Program-made: the position numbers and the translations under genes | Assembly (NCBI RefSeq): GCF_001180265.1 | Contig: NZ_CVSW01000109.1 | Span: 1 to 42,085, forward strand | Length of the DNA stretch: 42,085 nucleotides | Direction: 5' to 3' | DNA from: Prochlorococcus marinus | GTDB lineage: Bacteria; Cyanobacteriota; Cyanobacteriia; PCC-6307; Cyanobiaceae | The notes under the pieces: model-generated | What the model was told of the DNA's origin: nothing | Database searches by the model: none | The model's input: only the letters and a program-made list of their open reading frames with translations | Shown: in pieces, positions 1 through 9,923 of the stretch | Numbering within the stretch: position 1 is the first letter of the stretch | How the letters are laid out: every line of letters begins with the position of its first letter

Positions 1-63
1 CCTCTCACTCCAGTAATTGAAAGTGTAGATTGATAAGCATTAAAATCATTAGAATATCTCATT
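1..63. repeat. Terminal 63-base inverted match to 6001-6063 (chimera/assembly edge)
   Basis: These 63 bases are the exact reverse complement of 6001-6063 inside the PBP4-like peptidase gene. Identity stops sharply at base 64. The segment cuts leuS and supplies its apparent stop codon. I infer an inverted amplification chimera plus an assembler overlap, not a biological repeat. Confidence 0.9.
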
Positions 64-2280
64 AATGGAATTTGATAATGAATTATAAAACTTCATTAGT
101 TCTGAAATCGCTGTATTAAATTGGTTATTTAATATGTCATTTGAAATTTCTTTTATAGCAATATTCATTGACTTTATTAAACTTTTTTCTTTATCTGGAT
201 AGGAATTAGATTTACTCTTTATATCTTTTGCACAATTTATATAAAGCTTCCAAATCCTACTTAAAAATCTAAATTGTCCTTCAACATCTGTATCTCCCCA
301 TTCCAAATCTTTTTCTGGTGGTGCTTTAAATAATATAAACATTCTTGCTGTATCTGCTCCATATTTTTTAATTACTGATTCAGGGTCTATTCCATTATAT
401 TTAGACTTAGACATCTTCTCGAAAAGAACTTCGAGTTTTGTATTGTCAATTGGATCTGTAGGATTAGATAAGTCAGTTATATCGGAAGGAGAAACATATT
501 TACCCGTTTTATTGTTTTTATAGGCTGCGGCCTGAACCATTCCTTGCGTTAATAGTTTTTTAAATGGTTCATCAATTTCAAATAGTTCATTATCACGCAA
601 AGCTTTAGTGAAAAATCTTGCATATAACAAATGCAATATTGCATGCTCTACTCCTCCAACATATTGATCTACAGGTAACCACTTATTAATTTCACTCTTT
701 TCAAATGGCTTATTTGAACATTTTGAAGATGGATATCTTAAAAAATACCATGATGAACACATAAAAGTGTCCATAGTATCAGTTTCTTTTTTTGCCGCTA
801 ATCCACATTTTGGACATGTTGTATTTATCCAATCATTATTATCACCTAAAGCATTAATCTTGTTAGCCGAGATATCTATATCTTTTGGTAATGCAACAGG
901 TAATTCCGATTGGTTTAAAGGAACAGATCCACATTTTTTGCAATTAACGATAGGAATCGGACATCCCCAATATCTTTGTCTAGATATTAACCAATCTCTT
1001 AAACGATATTGAATCTTATTTTCGGCCCATCCATTATTTACGCCTTCCTCTGAAATTTTTAATTTAGCAATAGTATTTGCTAAACCATTGTATTGATTTG
1101 AATTAATAAGATTTCCATTTTCCACATAAGCTTCATCAAGCTCTTTAGTTTGTTCACTTTTATCCTTTATTATTACCTGTTTAATATCAATATTATTTTT
1201 CTTAGCAAATTCAAAATCTCTTAGATCATGAGCAGGCACGCCCATAACAGCACCTGTACCGTATTCATCGAGAACATAACTTGCCACCCAAATAGGAATA
1301 GGTTTTGAATTAATTGGATTTATTGCTATTAAGCTAGTTTTTATTCCAATTTTTTCAAGTTCATTATTTTTATTATTTTTCAAATATTGTTTAAGATTTT
1401 CTATATCTTGTATGGTTTCTTTATCAGAAATATATTTAATTAATGAATGATTAACAGAAATTGCTAAATAAGTAACTCCAAATAAAGTATCTGGCCTTGT
1501 TGTAAATACAGTTATTCTCTTTTCTGGATTGGTATTGATATTGAAATTAATATTTGTACCAATTGACTTTCCTATCCAATTATCTTGCATTATTTTTACT
1601 CTTTCTGGCCAGTTATCTAATTTTTCTAAATCCTTCAATAACTCTTCTGCATAATTAGTAATCCTTAAAAACCATTGCTTTAATAATTTTTTTTCAACTA
1701 GTGCCCCAGATCTCCAAGATTTACCCTCTGAGTCAACTTGTTCATTCGCTAAGACTGTATTATCTATCGGATCCCAATTAACTTCTGATTCCTTTTGATA
1801 TACAAGACCTGCCTTGTATAACTCTAAAAATAGATATTGTGTCCAAATATAGTAATTTTCATCACAAGTTGCAAATTCTCTATTCCAATCAACTGATAGT
1901 CCCAAAAGCTTTAATTGTGATTTCATATGAGAAATATTTTTTTTAGTCCAGACACTGGGACTAATTCCTCTTTCAATCGCTGCATTCTCAGCAGGCAAAC
2001 CAAAAGCGTCCCAACCCATTGGATGTAAGACAGATTTACCCTTAAACCTTTGGTACCGAGCTATTAAGTCTGTAATAACATAATTCCTAACATGCCCCAT
2101 GTGAAGATTGCCTGAAGGGTAGGGAAACATTGATAAGGCATAAAATTTATCCTTATTCTCAGTTAATTCATCAGTTTTGTATAAATTGTTTTCTGTCCAT
2201 ATTGACTGCCATTTTTTTTCTATTTCAGATGGATTATATAAATTGGTATCAGCCTCATATTGTTTATCTGGAGAAATCAC
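49..2280 (-). CDS. leuS: Leucyl-tRNA synthetase, 3' end lost to chimeric contig edge
   Basis: Class I synthetase that charges tRNA-Leu in the cytoplasm. The HIGH signature appears as HMGH at residues 60-63, and the KMSKS loop is intact near residue 621 ([10 protein letters not shown]). A large editing (CP1) insertion with the TTRPDTLFG motif lies between them. The frame gives 743 residues, while cyanobacterial LeuRS is usually about 850-860, so roughly the last 110 residues (the end of the anticodon-binding region and the C-terminal domain) are missing. Residues after about 739 (Asn-Glu-Ile-Phe and the stop) lie in the 63-base segment copied inverted from 6001-6063, so the stop is an artefact. 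The gene is probably intact in the real chromosome. It is divergent from dapF, with about 107 bases between them. Confidence 0.95.
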   Translation of the reverse strand: MISPDKQYEADTNLYNPSEIEKKWQSIWTENNLYKTDELTENKDKFYALSMFPYPSGNLHMGHVRNYVITDLIARYQRFKGKSVLHPMGWDAFGLPAENAAIERGISPSVWTKKNISHMKSQLKLLGLSVDWNREFATCDENYYIWTQYLFLELYKAGLVYQKESEVNWDPIDNTVLANEQVDSEGKSWRSGALVEKKLLKQWFLRITNYAEELLKDLEKLDNWPERVKIMQDNWIGKSIGTNINFNINTNPEKRITVFTTRPDTLFGVTYLAISVNHSLIKYISDKETIQDIENLKQYLKNNKNNELEKIGIKTSLIAINPINSKPIPIWVASYVLDEYGTGAVMGVPAHDLRDFEFAKKNNIDIKQVIIKDKSEQTKELDEAYVENGNLINSNQYNGLANTIAKLKISEEGVNNGWAENKIQYRLRDWLISRQRYWGCPIPIVNCKKCGSVPLNQSELPVALPKDIDISANKINALGDNNDWINTTCPKCGLAAKKETDTMDTFMCSSWYFLRYPSSKCSNKPFEKSEINKWLPVDQYVGGVEHAILHLLYARFFTKALRDNELFEIDEPFKKLLTQGMVQAAAYKNNKTGKYVSPSDITDLSNPTDPIDNTKLEVLFEKMSKSKYNGIDPESVIKKYGADTARMFILFKAPPEKDLEWGDTDVEGQFRFLSRIWKLYINCAKDIKSKSNSYPDKEKSLIKSMNIAIKEISNDILNNQFNTAISELMKFYNSLSNSINEIF

Positions 2281-2387
2281 TTAATTTTTATTTGTTAAAT
2301 TATTATTTTAATATCCATTGTATAAAATAGAAATAGATTGTTAAAAGGAATAATTTATAATTAAAATTTAAGATATATGAATTACAA

Positions 2388-3248
2388 ATGAAAAATATAA
2401 CTTTTGAAAAATATCAAGGTAACGGAAATGATTTCGTAATCATAGATTCTAGAGGAAATGAATTCTATAAAAATTACAAGACAAATAAAATATTTGATAT
2501 AAAAAAAATTTGCAACAGACAATTTGGTGTTGGAGCAGATGGTGTGATTTTTATAGAAGAACCTAATGAAGATAATTATGCAAAAATGATAATTTTTAAT
2601 TCTGATGGTTCTGAAGCACAAATGTGTGGAAACGGAATTAGGTGTTTAGTTGAGTATCTCCACGTAAATGATTCAATGAAAAATAAAAATATAGAATATA
2701 AAATTGAGACTAAAGCAGGTTTAAAAATTGCAAAATATATAAATGATGAAATTACAGTAAAAATGGGAGTTCCAATTTTAGAATGTCAAAATATTCCAAC
2801 AACAATTGAAAAAAAAATAAATTCAATTCCTTCACACCAATTTATTGAGAAAGATTTTAATAATATGGGTTATGCCGTAGGAATGGGAAATCCTCATTTA
2901 ATATTCTTTGTAAAAGACATAGAGTCAATTGTTCTTTCCAGACTTGGTCCTATATTTGAAAAAAATGAATTATTTCCTGAAAAAACTAATGTGCATTTTT
3001 GTCAAATTTTAAATAGAGATAATATCAAAGTAAAAGTATGGGAAAGGGGTGCAGGTCCAACCTTAGCTTGTGGAACAGGTGCCTGTGCTATCCATGTGGC
3101 AGCTTATAAATTAGGCCTTTGTAGTTCACAAACCATAGTAACCTTACCAGGAGGTAATCTTAAAATTGATTGGTCAAAAGACGATTGTGAAGTAATGATG
3201 ACCGGTAATGCTAAAAAGGTTTTCTCAGGATCAATGTTAGTAAATTAA
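2388..3248 (+). CDS. dapF: Diaminopimelate epimerase
   Basis: Converts LL- to meso-diaminopimelate, the step before lysine and the source of the peptidoglycan cross-linking residue. At 286 aa it is normal family length. Both catalytic cysteines are visible: Cys80 in the QMCGNGIRC motif and Cys228 in ACGTGACA. The substrate-binding GNGNDF motif is at residues 11-16. Its TAA stop shares one base with the ATG of the next gene, so it likely heads an operon with the cysteine desulfurase, the DUF1995-like gene and the PBP4-type peptidase. Joining meso-diaminopimelate supply to a peptidoglycan peptidase fits cell-wall work. Confidence 0.96.
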   Translation: MKNITFEKYQGNGNDFVIIDSRGNEFYKNYKTNKIFDIKKICNRQFGVGADGVIFIEEPNEDNYAKMIIFNSDGSEAQMCGNGIRCLVEYLHVNDSMKNKNIEYKIETKAGLKIAKYINDEITVKMGVPILECQNIPTTIEKKINSIPSHQFIEKDFNNMGYAVGMGNPHLIFFVKDIESIVLSRLGPIFEKNELFPEKTNVHFCQILNRDNIKVKVWERGAGPTLACGTGACAIHVAAYKLGLCSSQTIVTLPGGNLKIDWSKDDCEVMMTGNAKKVFSGSMLVN

Positions 3249-4420
3249 TGGAAAATAATTTTATCTATTTAGATAATGCATCCACAACTCCGTTATCTGA
3301 GAATGTTTTAAATATAATTAATTCAACTTATAGGAATTATTGGCATAACCCTTCATCTACATATGAGCTAGGGATAAAATGCTCTACTTATCTTGAAAAA
3401 ATTAGATCTAAAATTGCTTATATATTTGAAGCAGATCCAGAGGATATAATTTTTACATCTGGTTCTTCGGAATCGACAAATATTGTATTTAATAATATCT
3501 ATGAGAAATTTAAAAATGGTAGGGTTGTTATTTCAAATGTTGAACATCAAGCAACAACTATTTGTGCTAATAAACTAAGAAAACAAAATTGGAATATTTA
3601 CGAATGGCCGGTAAATAATGATGGAATTTTAAATATTTCTGATATCAAAAAATTTTTAAACAATGATACTAAGCTTGTATCAATTATTTGGGGTCAAAGT
3701 GAAATTGGGACAATACAACCTGTCCAATTTATTGGTTCTAAATGTGAAGAATTAAATATAATGTTTCATTTAGATGGAACTCAAATATTAAGTAATGGAA
3801 TATTCAGTTGGAAAGATCTTAAATGTGATTTTTTAAGTTTATCCGCTCATAAATTTGGAGGTCCAAAAGGGATCGGTATTCTTTTAACAAAAGAAAAGTC
3901 TAGACAAATTTTAAAAAATTATGACATATCAATTACTCAAGAATTTTCAATTAGACAAGGTACACAAGCTTTGCCATTAATCGCTGGAATGTATGAATCA
4001 TTAAAGAATATTGAAGGAAAAATAAAATTATATGATTACATAACTGAATTTCCTTCTAATAAAATTAATAAACTTAAAAATTATTTTTTTCAAAAAATTA
4101 AAGATAATAATCATATAAAGATTACGGGTAGTATTAACCATAGACTTCCCAGTCATATTTCTTTTTTACTATTAAATAAACTATTTAAGCCTATAAAGGC
4201 CTATAAGATTGTTAATTTCATGTCAGAAAATAAAATAGCCATAAGTAGTGGCAGTGCTTGTTCAAGCTCATCTGGGAAACCTAGCTCAACACTTAAAAAT
4301 ATTGGTTTAAAAGATGATGAACTATATTCAAATATTCGTGTTACTTTAGGTTCAATAAACAATAAGTCAGAAATAGATAAATTTTTAGAACTTATTCAAA
4401 TATGTATTGACAATTTTTAA
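3248..4420 (+). CDS. Cysteine desulfurase, NifS/IscS-like class V aminotransferase
   Basis: PLP enzyme that takes sulfur from cysteine, as a persulfide, for Fe-S clusters or thio-modifications. The PLP lysine is Lys202 in SAHKFGGPKG, and the sulfur-carrying Cys338 lies in SSGSACSSSSG near the C-terminus. The PLP-contact Asp176 is kept, but the usual HVDxxQ motif reads HLDGTQ. The NNExG loop of classical NifS reads GQSEIG. At 390 aa it has typical length. The ATG overlaps the dapF stop by one base, and its own TAA overlaps the ATG of the following gene by one base, which suggests translational coupling. The family is clear, but whether it serves Fe-S assembly or tRNA thiolation cannot be read from sequence. 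Confidence 0.9.
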   Translation: MENNFIYLDNASTTPLSENVLNIINSTYRNYWHNPSSTYELGIKCSTYLEKIRSKIAYIFEADPEDIIFTSGSSESTNIVFNNIYEKFKNGRVVISNVEHQATTICANKLRKQNWNIYEWPVNNDGILNISDIKKFLNNDTKLVSIIWGQSEIGTIQPVQFIGSKCEELNIMFHLDGTQILSNGIFSWKDLKCDFLSLSAHKFGGPKGIGILLTKEKSRQILKNYDISITQEFSIRQGTQALPLIAGMYESLKNIEGKIKLYDYITEFPSNKINKLKNYFFQKIKDNNHIKITGSINHRLPSHISFLLLNKLFKPIKAYKIVNFMSENKIAISSGSACSSSSGKPSSTLKNIGLKDDELYSNIRVTLGSINNKSEIDKFLELIQICIDNF

Positions 4421-5046
4421 TGGAAACCAATTACAGACTACCTAAAGATTTAAATGAATCTCTTAAGAATATGGAGGATGCAATTATTCCAAGTTTATTA
4501 GATTCAAATAAAAGATTTACTATAGAATTTAATTTTGAAGGGTTGAAGTTTAACAGAATTGGAATAACTATCTACAAGATATTGTCTAAAAATAATAATG
4601 TATTCATAACATTTGCTGATCAAGGTGCTGTGGCTTTGGCTCAAAGAGACTATCCAGATATAAAAGATAAAATTTTTACTTTTAAATCATTTAATGAATC
4701 AAATAATATAAATAATATTGATAGTGTAATGATATCGATACTACCTCAGCCATATGATTTCGATTCATTTGAACCAATGTCTGATAATTATCAAGGTACG
4801 CATTATTCATTAAATCCAAAATTTGAAGATGCCAATATTGGTATAGGAAGTGTTATTAGAGAGCGACGTAAAAACTTTGTCAAAACATGGAAAAATATTT
4901 ATTTTCTACAGCCTTTAAATAAAGCTGCTCTTATGCATATTTATCCAAATAACTGGTTGCTTTTCAAAGAAGAAAATAAAAGGTATTTTTTTAAAAAAGA
5001 ATTTGAAATTAAACCCGACAATGAATCTATTTTTGTAAATTTATAG
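4420..5046 (+). CDS. DUF1995-like protein
   Basis: 208-residue soluble protein with no signal peptide or membrane segment. The layout resembles the DUF1995 family of cyanobacteria and plastids (plant LPA3 is a member linked to photosystem II assembly): an N-terminal LP...A region, a central aspartate-rich stretch and a C-terminal part with conserved aromatic residues (NNWLLF). No catalytic motif is visible. It overlaps the preceding gene by one base and ends one base before the peptidase gene's proposed start, so it sits inside the operon. The family assignment is from memory of sequence style and is moderate. The function is unknown. Confidence 0.6.
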   Translation: METNYRLPKDLNESLKNMEDAIIPSLLDSNKRFTIEFNFEGLKFNRIGITIYKILSKNNNVFITFADQGAVALAQRDYPDIKDKIFTFKSFNESNNINNIDSVMISILPQPYDFDSFEPMSDNYQGTHYSLNPKFEDANIGIGSVIRERRKNFVKTWKNIYFLQPLNKAALMHIYPNNWLLFKEENKRYFFKKEFEIKPDNESIFVNL

Positions 5047-5047
5047 A

Positions 5048-6271
5048 TTGAATGTGATAAAAAAAATATATTCATTTTTCTTTATTATACTTATATTAGT
5101 AACATCTCCTTTCTTAATAAGATATTTACTAACAAAACAGAAAATAACTATTTTAAATAGTATTTATTTTAATTTCCCGGGAATAATTAATAAAAACAAA
5201 ATATGTCCTTCTTATGATGCTTTATTGAATCAAACGCTTGATGATACTTTTAGTGTATCAATTATTAATAATAAAGGGGAAATAATAAGTTCCTACAATG
5301 AGGATGTTCCAAGGTTGCCAGCATCTAACCAAAAATTATTCTCATCAGCTTATGTTTTAAGTAAATATAAATTAAATAATAAATTAAAAACTTCCTTATA
5401 TAAAAATAAAAGCGATTATTATTTACACGGTCAAGGTGATCCAGATCTTAATTATGAAGATATAATCGAACTAATTTCAAATGTTAAAGAAAATAAAATT
5501 ATTAACTTTAATATTGTAGAAATTGATTCAAAATTATATTGGCCTAATGGTTGGACAAATACTGATAAACTTTACGAATATGGATCTCCAATTACATCTC
5601 TTGCAATAGAAAGTAATAACAATAAATATTATGATATTTATGCATTAAAAAATTTTATTAAAAATTATTTAAAAAATAAATTTCCAAATTCAAAAATAAA
5701 TATAGATTTTTTTGACTCAGAAAAAACTTTTTATTTAAAAAATATTAAAGAGATAAATAAAGTATATTCAACTCCAATTCTTTCATTATTAACTCTAACA
5801 AATTCTGAAAGCCATAATTTTACGGCTGAATCTCTTTTTAAAAATGCCTCAAATACATGGAACGATAATAACTATATAAAATTGAAAAGATGGCTTGAAA
5901 ATAAAGGCCTCCCAGCAAATAATGCATACTTTGCAGATGCTAGTGGATTGTCTCGAAAAAATAAAATTACAACAAAGTTAGTTGTATTGTTTTTAGATAA
6001 AATGAGATATTCTAATGATTTTAATGCTTATCAATCTACACTTTCAATTACTGGAGTGAGAGGAACGTTAGCTAAAAGATTTGTAAATAGTGAATTGTCT
6101 GGAAAGTTTTTTGGCAAAACTGGTACTCTTTCGAATGTCTTTGCATTATCTGGCTTTTTATATAAAAATGATAAGCCAATAATTATAAGCATTATCCAAA
6201 ATTCTAATAAAATTGATAAAGAAAAAGCTTTTAATTTATTACGTGATCTTTATTACTTGAGATCCTGTTAA
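5048..6271 (+). CDS. dacB: D-alanyl-D-alanine carboxypeptidase/endopeptidase, PBP4 (S13) family
   Basis: Penicillin-binding protein that trims or cleaves peptidoglycan peptides outside the inner membrane. All three active-site motifs are present: SxxK at residues 93-96 (SNQK), SxN at 255-257 (SHN, followed by FTAE) and KTG at 357-359. A hydrophobic N-terminal segment (about residues 7-28) acts as signal or anchor. At 407 aa it is shorter than E. coli PBP4 (477 aa), so part of the inserted domains is reduced. There is no ATG near the start. The TTG at 5048 or the GTG at 5054 could initiate, and both keep the anchor. It converges on coaD with a seven-base gap. Bases 6001-6063 reappear inverted at the left end of the window, an artefact of that end. 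Confidence 0.88.
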   Translation: MNVIKKIYSFFFIILILVTSPFLIRYLLTKQKITILNSIYFNFPGIINKNKICPSYDALLNQTLDDTFSVSIINNKGEIISSYNEDVPRLPASNQKLFSSAYVLSKYKLNNKLKTSLYKNKSDYYLHGQGDPDLNYEDIIELISNVKENKIINFNIVEIDSKLYWPNGWTNTDKLYEYGSPITSLAIESNNNKYYDIYALKNFIKNYLKNKFPNSKINIDFFDSEKTFYLKNIKEINKVYSTPILSLLTLTNSESHNFTAESLFKNASNTWNDNNYIKLKRWLENKGLPANNAYFADASGLSRKNKITTKLVVLFLDKMRYSNDFNAYQSTLSITGVRGTLAKRFVNSELSGKFFGKTGTLSNVFALSGFLYKNDKPIIISIIQNSNKIDKEKAFNLLRDLYYLRSC

Positions 6272-6278
6272 ATAAATA

Positions 6279-6752
6279 TTATTTAAAATAATCTTTTAAA
6301 TCCTTCTCAACAGAGGGGGGGACCATGTGATTAATTTCACCACCAAATTTTGCAACTTCTTTTACTAAAGAACTACTAAGAAAACTATAATTTGTATTTG
6401 TCGATAAAAATATAGTTTCAATATCATTATTAAGTGATTTATTTGTATGAGCAATCTGTAGTTCATACTCAAAATCACTCATTGCTCTTAAGCCTCTAAG
6501 AATAAGATTAGCTTTTAGATCATTTGCACAATCAACAGTTAGACCAGAATAAGAAATAACTTTAATATTAGGTAAATGAGAAAGAGAATTTTTTATTTGT
6601 ATTATTCTTCTTTCAAGATTAAATGTAGGTGTTTTAGAGGTATTTTCTAAAACAGCAACTACTAGATTGCCAAATATTTTTTCAGCCCTTTCTATTAAAT
6701 CAAGATGCCCATTTGTTAAAGGATCAAATGTACCTGGATAAAGAATTTTCAT
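6279..6752 (-). CDS. coaD: Phosphopantetheine adenylyltransferase
   Basis: Catalyses the next-to-last step of coenzyme A synthesis, 4'-phosphopantetheine plus ATP to dephospho-CoA. The nucleotidyltransferase signature begins at TFDPLTNGH, with the HxGH motif reduced to NGH as is usual in this family. [12 protein letters not shown], which binds the pantetheine arm, lies mid-protein, and the C-terminal SSS motif (usually ISSTxxR) is at about residue 127. Length of 157 aa is normal. It is divergent from the flavin reductase gene, with about 60 bases between starts, so the two promoters must share that gap. Confidence 0.95.
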   Translation of the reverse strand: MKILYPGTFDPLTNGHLDLIERAEKIFGNLVVAVLENTSKTPTFNLERRIIQIKNSLSHLPNIKVISYSGLTVDCANDLKANLILRGLRAMSDFEYELQIAHTNKSLNNDIETIFLSTNTNYSFLSSSLVKEVAKFGGEINHMVPPSVEKDLKDYFK

Positions 6753-6811
6753 GAATTTATTATGATCGAATAAAAAATTTAGTTAAAATAATATTATTAG
6801 TTAAATCAATT

Positions 6812-7300
6812 ATGACATTAAATCTAGAAGCAAAAAAAATCTTATTAAGAAAAATACCTCACGGATTATTTATTTGTGGCGTTAGAGACGAGGATAAAAA
6901 TGAAGTGAATGGATTTACTGCAAGTTGGGTGACTCAAGGTTCTTTCACCCCACCATTAGTTGTAATGGCTGTTAGAGCAGAGGGTTCTAGTCATGAAATA
7001 ATAAAGTCAACCAATAAGTTCTCATTAAATGTGCTCAAAAGTGATCAAAAGGATCTAGCGGCTGTTTTCTTTAAACCTCAAAAAGCATTAGGAGGTAGAT
7101 TTGAATCTGTTGAATTTAATTTAGGTGAGCTTGGATTGCCTATTTTAGTTGATAGTGTTGGTGGTGTTGAATGTAATGTTGTTGGAAGTGTTATGCATGG
7201 AGACCATACCGTTTTTGTAGGAGAGGTGCAATCTGCTTATCTGAATAATGATGTTGACTCACTAAATTTATCTTCAACTGGCTGGAATTATGGAGGTTAA
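6812..7300 (+). CDS. Flavin reductase-like (FMN-binding split barrel) protein
   Basis: 162-residue protein of the flavin-reductase/DIM6-NTAB type. The N-terminal half has the characteristic pattern of a short barrel with a NGFTASW motif, followed by PPLVVMAV, both typical of FMN-binding loops. Family members reduce free flavin or bind FMN alone. In cyanobacteria, related domains also sit at the C-terminus of flavodiiron proteins, but here the domain stands alone. No partner oxygenase is nearby. The gene ends nine bases before uvrC. Base composition looks somewhat richer in G than its neighbours, consistent with a highly conserved or well-expressed gene. The substrate is unknown. Confidence 0.82.
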   Translation: MTLNLEAKKILLRKIPHGLFICGVRDEDKNEVNGFTASWVTQGSFTPPLVVMAVRAEGSSHEIIKSTNKFSLNVLKSDQKDLAAVFFKPQKALGGRFESVEFNLGELGLPILVDSVGGVECNVVGSVMHGDHTVFVGEVQSAYLNNDVDSLNLSSTGWNYGG

Positions 7301-7309
7301 CCACTATAA

Positions 7310-9268
7310 ATGAGTAATTCCTCTATCGAAAAAATAAATAACAAATATAATTTTAAAATTGAATATAAATTAATTAATAATAAGGAGTTATTAAAATCAA
7401 GATTATCCGAAATTCCAAAGTCATCTGGTTGTTATCTTTTTAAAGATATTGATAATAACTTACTTTATATCGGTAAATCTAAAAAACTACGCAGTAGAGT
7501 AAGTAGTTATTTCAATAATTATTCAGATTTAACTCCTCGATTAAGTTTGATGGTTCGTCAAATAACTGAAATAGAAATAATAGTCACAGATAGCGAATAT
7601 GAAGCATTAAATTTAGAGTCAAATTTAATTAAAACAAACAAACCATATTTTAATATTCTTTTAAAGGATGATAAGAAATATCCATATCTTTGTATAACTT
7701 GGAGTGAAAAATATCCTCGAATATTTATTACAAGAAGAAGAAGAAATAGAAATAATTTAGATAGATATTATGGACCTTATGTTGATGTCGGATTATTAAG
7801 GAGAACATTATTTACAATAAAAAAAATATTTCCACTTAGACAAAGACCAAGGCCAGTCTATAAAGATAGAACTTGTTTGAATTATTCAATAGGAAGATGT
7901 CCAGGTGTTTGCCAAGAAGTTATATCATCTGACGATTATAAAAAAATAATGAAACAAGTATCTATGATATTTCAGGGAAGAAATGATGACTTAGAAATAT
8001 TTTTACAAAAAAAAATGCTGCAATTTTCAAATGATTTAGATTATGAGAATGCAGCAAAAATAAGAGATCAAATTTCAGGTTTAAAATTATTAACTGAATC
8101 ACAAAAAATATCAATACCAGATTCTTCAATTAATAGAGATATCTTTGGAATAGTTTCAGAAAAAAATGTAGCTAGTATACAAATTTTCCAAATGAGATCA
8201 GGTAAGCTCATTGGGAGAATTGGCTATAGTCAAAAATTAAATAATGAAGATGAAAATCTTATTTTACAAAAGATATTAGAAGAGCATTATATGAATGTTG
8301 AACCTGTAGAAATACCATCAGAAATTCTTATTCAATATAACCTTCCAAAACAAGCAACCATAGAGGATTGGTTAACGGAGCTAAGAAAAAAGAAAGTAAA
8401 AATCCTAATCCCAAAAAGAAATAAAAAACATGAAACTGTAGAAATGGTTTTAAAAAATGCGAAATTGGAATTAGATAGAATATTAAATGGGATACAAGAT
8501 AATGAATCATCAATTGAGGATCTTGCCCAAATACTTGAATTAAGCGAACAACCTAAAAGAATTGAAGGGTATGATATAAGCCATATTCAAGGTAGTGACC
8601 CTGTAGCATCACAAGTCGTTTTTATTGATGGGGTTCCTTCTAAACAGCATTATAGGAAATATAAAATTAAAGATCCAAACGTTTTTATAGGACATAGTGA
8701 TGATTTTGCTTCGATATATGAAGTAATACAAAGAAGGTTTAAAAAATGGTCAAGATTTAAGGAAAGCGGAGGGGATTTTTCAATATTAAATGATAAAACG
8801 AACAGTAAATTAGACAACGAACTTCTATCAGATTGGCCTGATTTAATAATGATTGATGGAGGAAAAGGACAGTTAAATGCAGCTATTAAAGCATTAAAAG
8901 AATTAAATCTTGAGGAAGAAGTAACTATATGTTCATTGGCAAAAAAAAATGAAGAAATATTTATTCCAGGATTTACTAAGTCTCTTGATACTGATGAAAA
9001 TCAAAAAGGAGTTCTTCTATTAAGAAGGGTAAGAGATGAAGCACATAGATTTGCATTATCTTTTCATAGAGACAAAAGATCTAAAAGAATGAATAGATCT
9101 CAATTGTCCCAAATCAGTGGATTAGGACCATCAAGAATAAGAGAATTGCTTGAGCATTTCAAATCAATAGACGCAATAAGAATAGCTAGTAAGGAGGATT
9201 TATCAAAAGTTAAAGGACTTGGAAAAAATTCAGTTAATGATATATATGAATATTTTAACGAGTTATAA
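7310..9268 (+). CDS. uvrC: Excinuclease ABC subunit C
   Basis: Nuclease subunit of nucleotide excision repair that makes both incisions after UvrA/UvrB load. Domains in order: GIY-YIG nuclease at about residues 35-115 (GCYLFKD then LLYIGKS); a four-cysteine region around residues 190-205; a UVR UvrB-contact motif near 235-260; the UvrC RNase H-like C-terminal nuclease with EGYDISHIQG and the MIDGGKGQ motif; and tandem helix-hairpin-helix motifs at the end (ISGLGPSRIRELL, VKGLGKNSV). The length of 652 aa is full. The gene is complete and starts with ATG nine bases after the flavin reductase stop. Confidence 0.97.
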   Translation: MSNSSIEKINNKYNFKIEYKLINNKELLKSRLSEIPKSSGCYLFKDIDNNLLYIGKSKKLRSRVSSYFNNYSDLTPRLSLMVRQITEIEIIVTDSEYEALNLESNLIKTNKPYFNILLKDDKKYPYLCITWSEKYPRIFITRRRRNRNNLDRYYGPYVDVGLLRRTLFTIKKIFPLRQRPRPVYKDRTCLNYSIGRCPGVCQEVISSDDYKKIMKQVSMIFQGRNDDLEIFLQKKMLQFSNDLDYENAAKIRDQISGLKLLTESQKISIPDSSINRDIFGIVSEKNVASIQIFQMRSGKLIGRIGYSQKLNNEDENLILQKILEEHYMNVEPVEIPSEILIQYNLPKQATIEDWLTELRKKKVKILIPKRNKKHETVEMVLKNAKLELDRILNGIQDNESSIEDLAQILELSEQPKRIEGYDISHIQGSDPVASQVVFIDGVPSKQHYRKYKIKDPNVFIGHSDDFASIYEVIQRRFKKWSRFKESGGDFSILNDKTNSKLDNELLSDWPDLIMIDGGKGQLNAAIKALKELNLEEEVTICSLAKKNEEIFIPGFTKSLDTDENQKGVLLLRRVRDEAHRFALSFHRDKRSKRMNRSQLSQISGLGPSRIRELLEHFKSIDAIRIASKEDLSKVKGLGKNSVNDIYEYFNEL

Positions 9269-9356
9269 ATATTAATTAAATTTTGAAAAATAGATTTCTT
9301 GATATTGTTAAATATAACTATATTAAAAACATATATTTTTAAATTAATCTAGTAAT

Positions 9357-9923
9357 TTGGCAGCTGAAGCATATCTCTGGTTTAAATCACTTCACATTAT
9401 TGGTGTAATCGTTTGGTTTGCGGGACTTTTTTATTTAGTAAGACTTTTTATATATCATGAAGAATCTAAAAATATGGATAATGAATTAAAAATTGCCTTT
9501 AATAAACAATACACCTTGATGGAAAAAAGGCTGGCGAATATAATCACAACACCCGGGATGATATTAGCTTTAAGTATGGCTATTTGCATGGTTATTATGC
9601 AACCAAGTTGGTTAAGTGAGAAGTGGTTGCAAATTAAAATTTCTTTTGTTTTGGGATTAGTAATTTATCATTCTTATTGTTATAAAATAATGTATTCATT
9701 ACAAAATGGTACTTCAACCATTTCAGCAAAAAACCTTAGATTATTAAATGAATTGCCTACTTTATTATTATTTATAATTGTACTTTTAGTTATTTTTAAA
9801 AATAATTTTCCAACTAGTATTGCTACATGGAGCGTAGTTGGACTAATTATTTTCATGTTAGCTTCAATTCAATTATATGCAAAGATTAGAAAGAAAAATG
9901 AGAATTCATTAAGTAATGAATAG
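9357..9923 (+). CDS. hemJ: Protoporphyrinogen IX oxidase HemJ
   Basis: Membrane haem protein of the HemJ (UPF0093) family, which oxidises protoporphyrinogen IX to protoporphyrin IX ahead of the haem/chlorophyll branch. The diagnostic N-terminus WFKSLHIIGVIVWFAGLF carries the conserved histidine, followed by YLVRLFIYHEE. Four hydrophobic segments can be seen, at about residues 8-28, 58-78, 85-105 and 130-175. No ATG exists at this N-terminus. The start is TTG at 9357, chosen because it gives the family's usual MAAEAYLWF beginning. It overlaps the following PHP gene by eight bases. Confidence 0.9.
   Translation: MAAEAYLWFKSLHIIGVIVWFAGLFYLVRLFIYHEESKNMDNELKIAFNKQYTLMEKRLANIITTPGMILALSMAICMVIMQPSWLSEKWLQIKISFVLGLVIYHSYCYKIMYSLQNGTSTISAKNLRLLNELPTLLLFIIVLLVIFKNNFPTSIATWSVVGLIIFMLASIQLYAKIRKKNENSLSNE

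Noticed and set aside
6268..6286. AT-only inverted repeat TTAAATAA-n3-TTATTTAA between dacB and coaD.
   Set aside because: Weak all-AT stem overlapping both stop codons; such palindromes are expected by chance at this composition.
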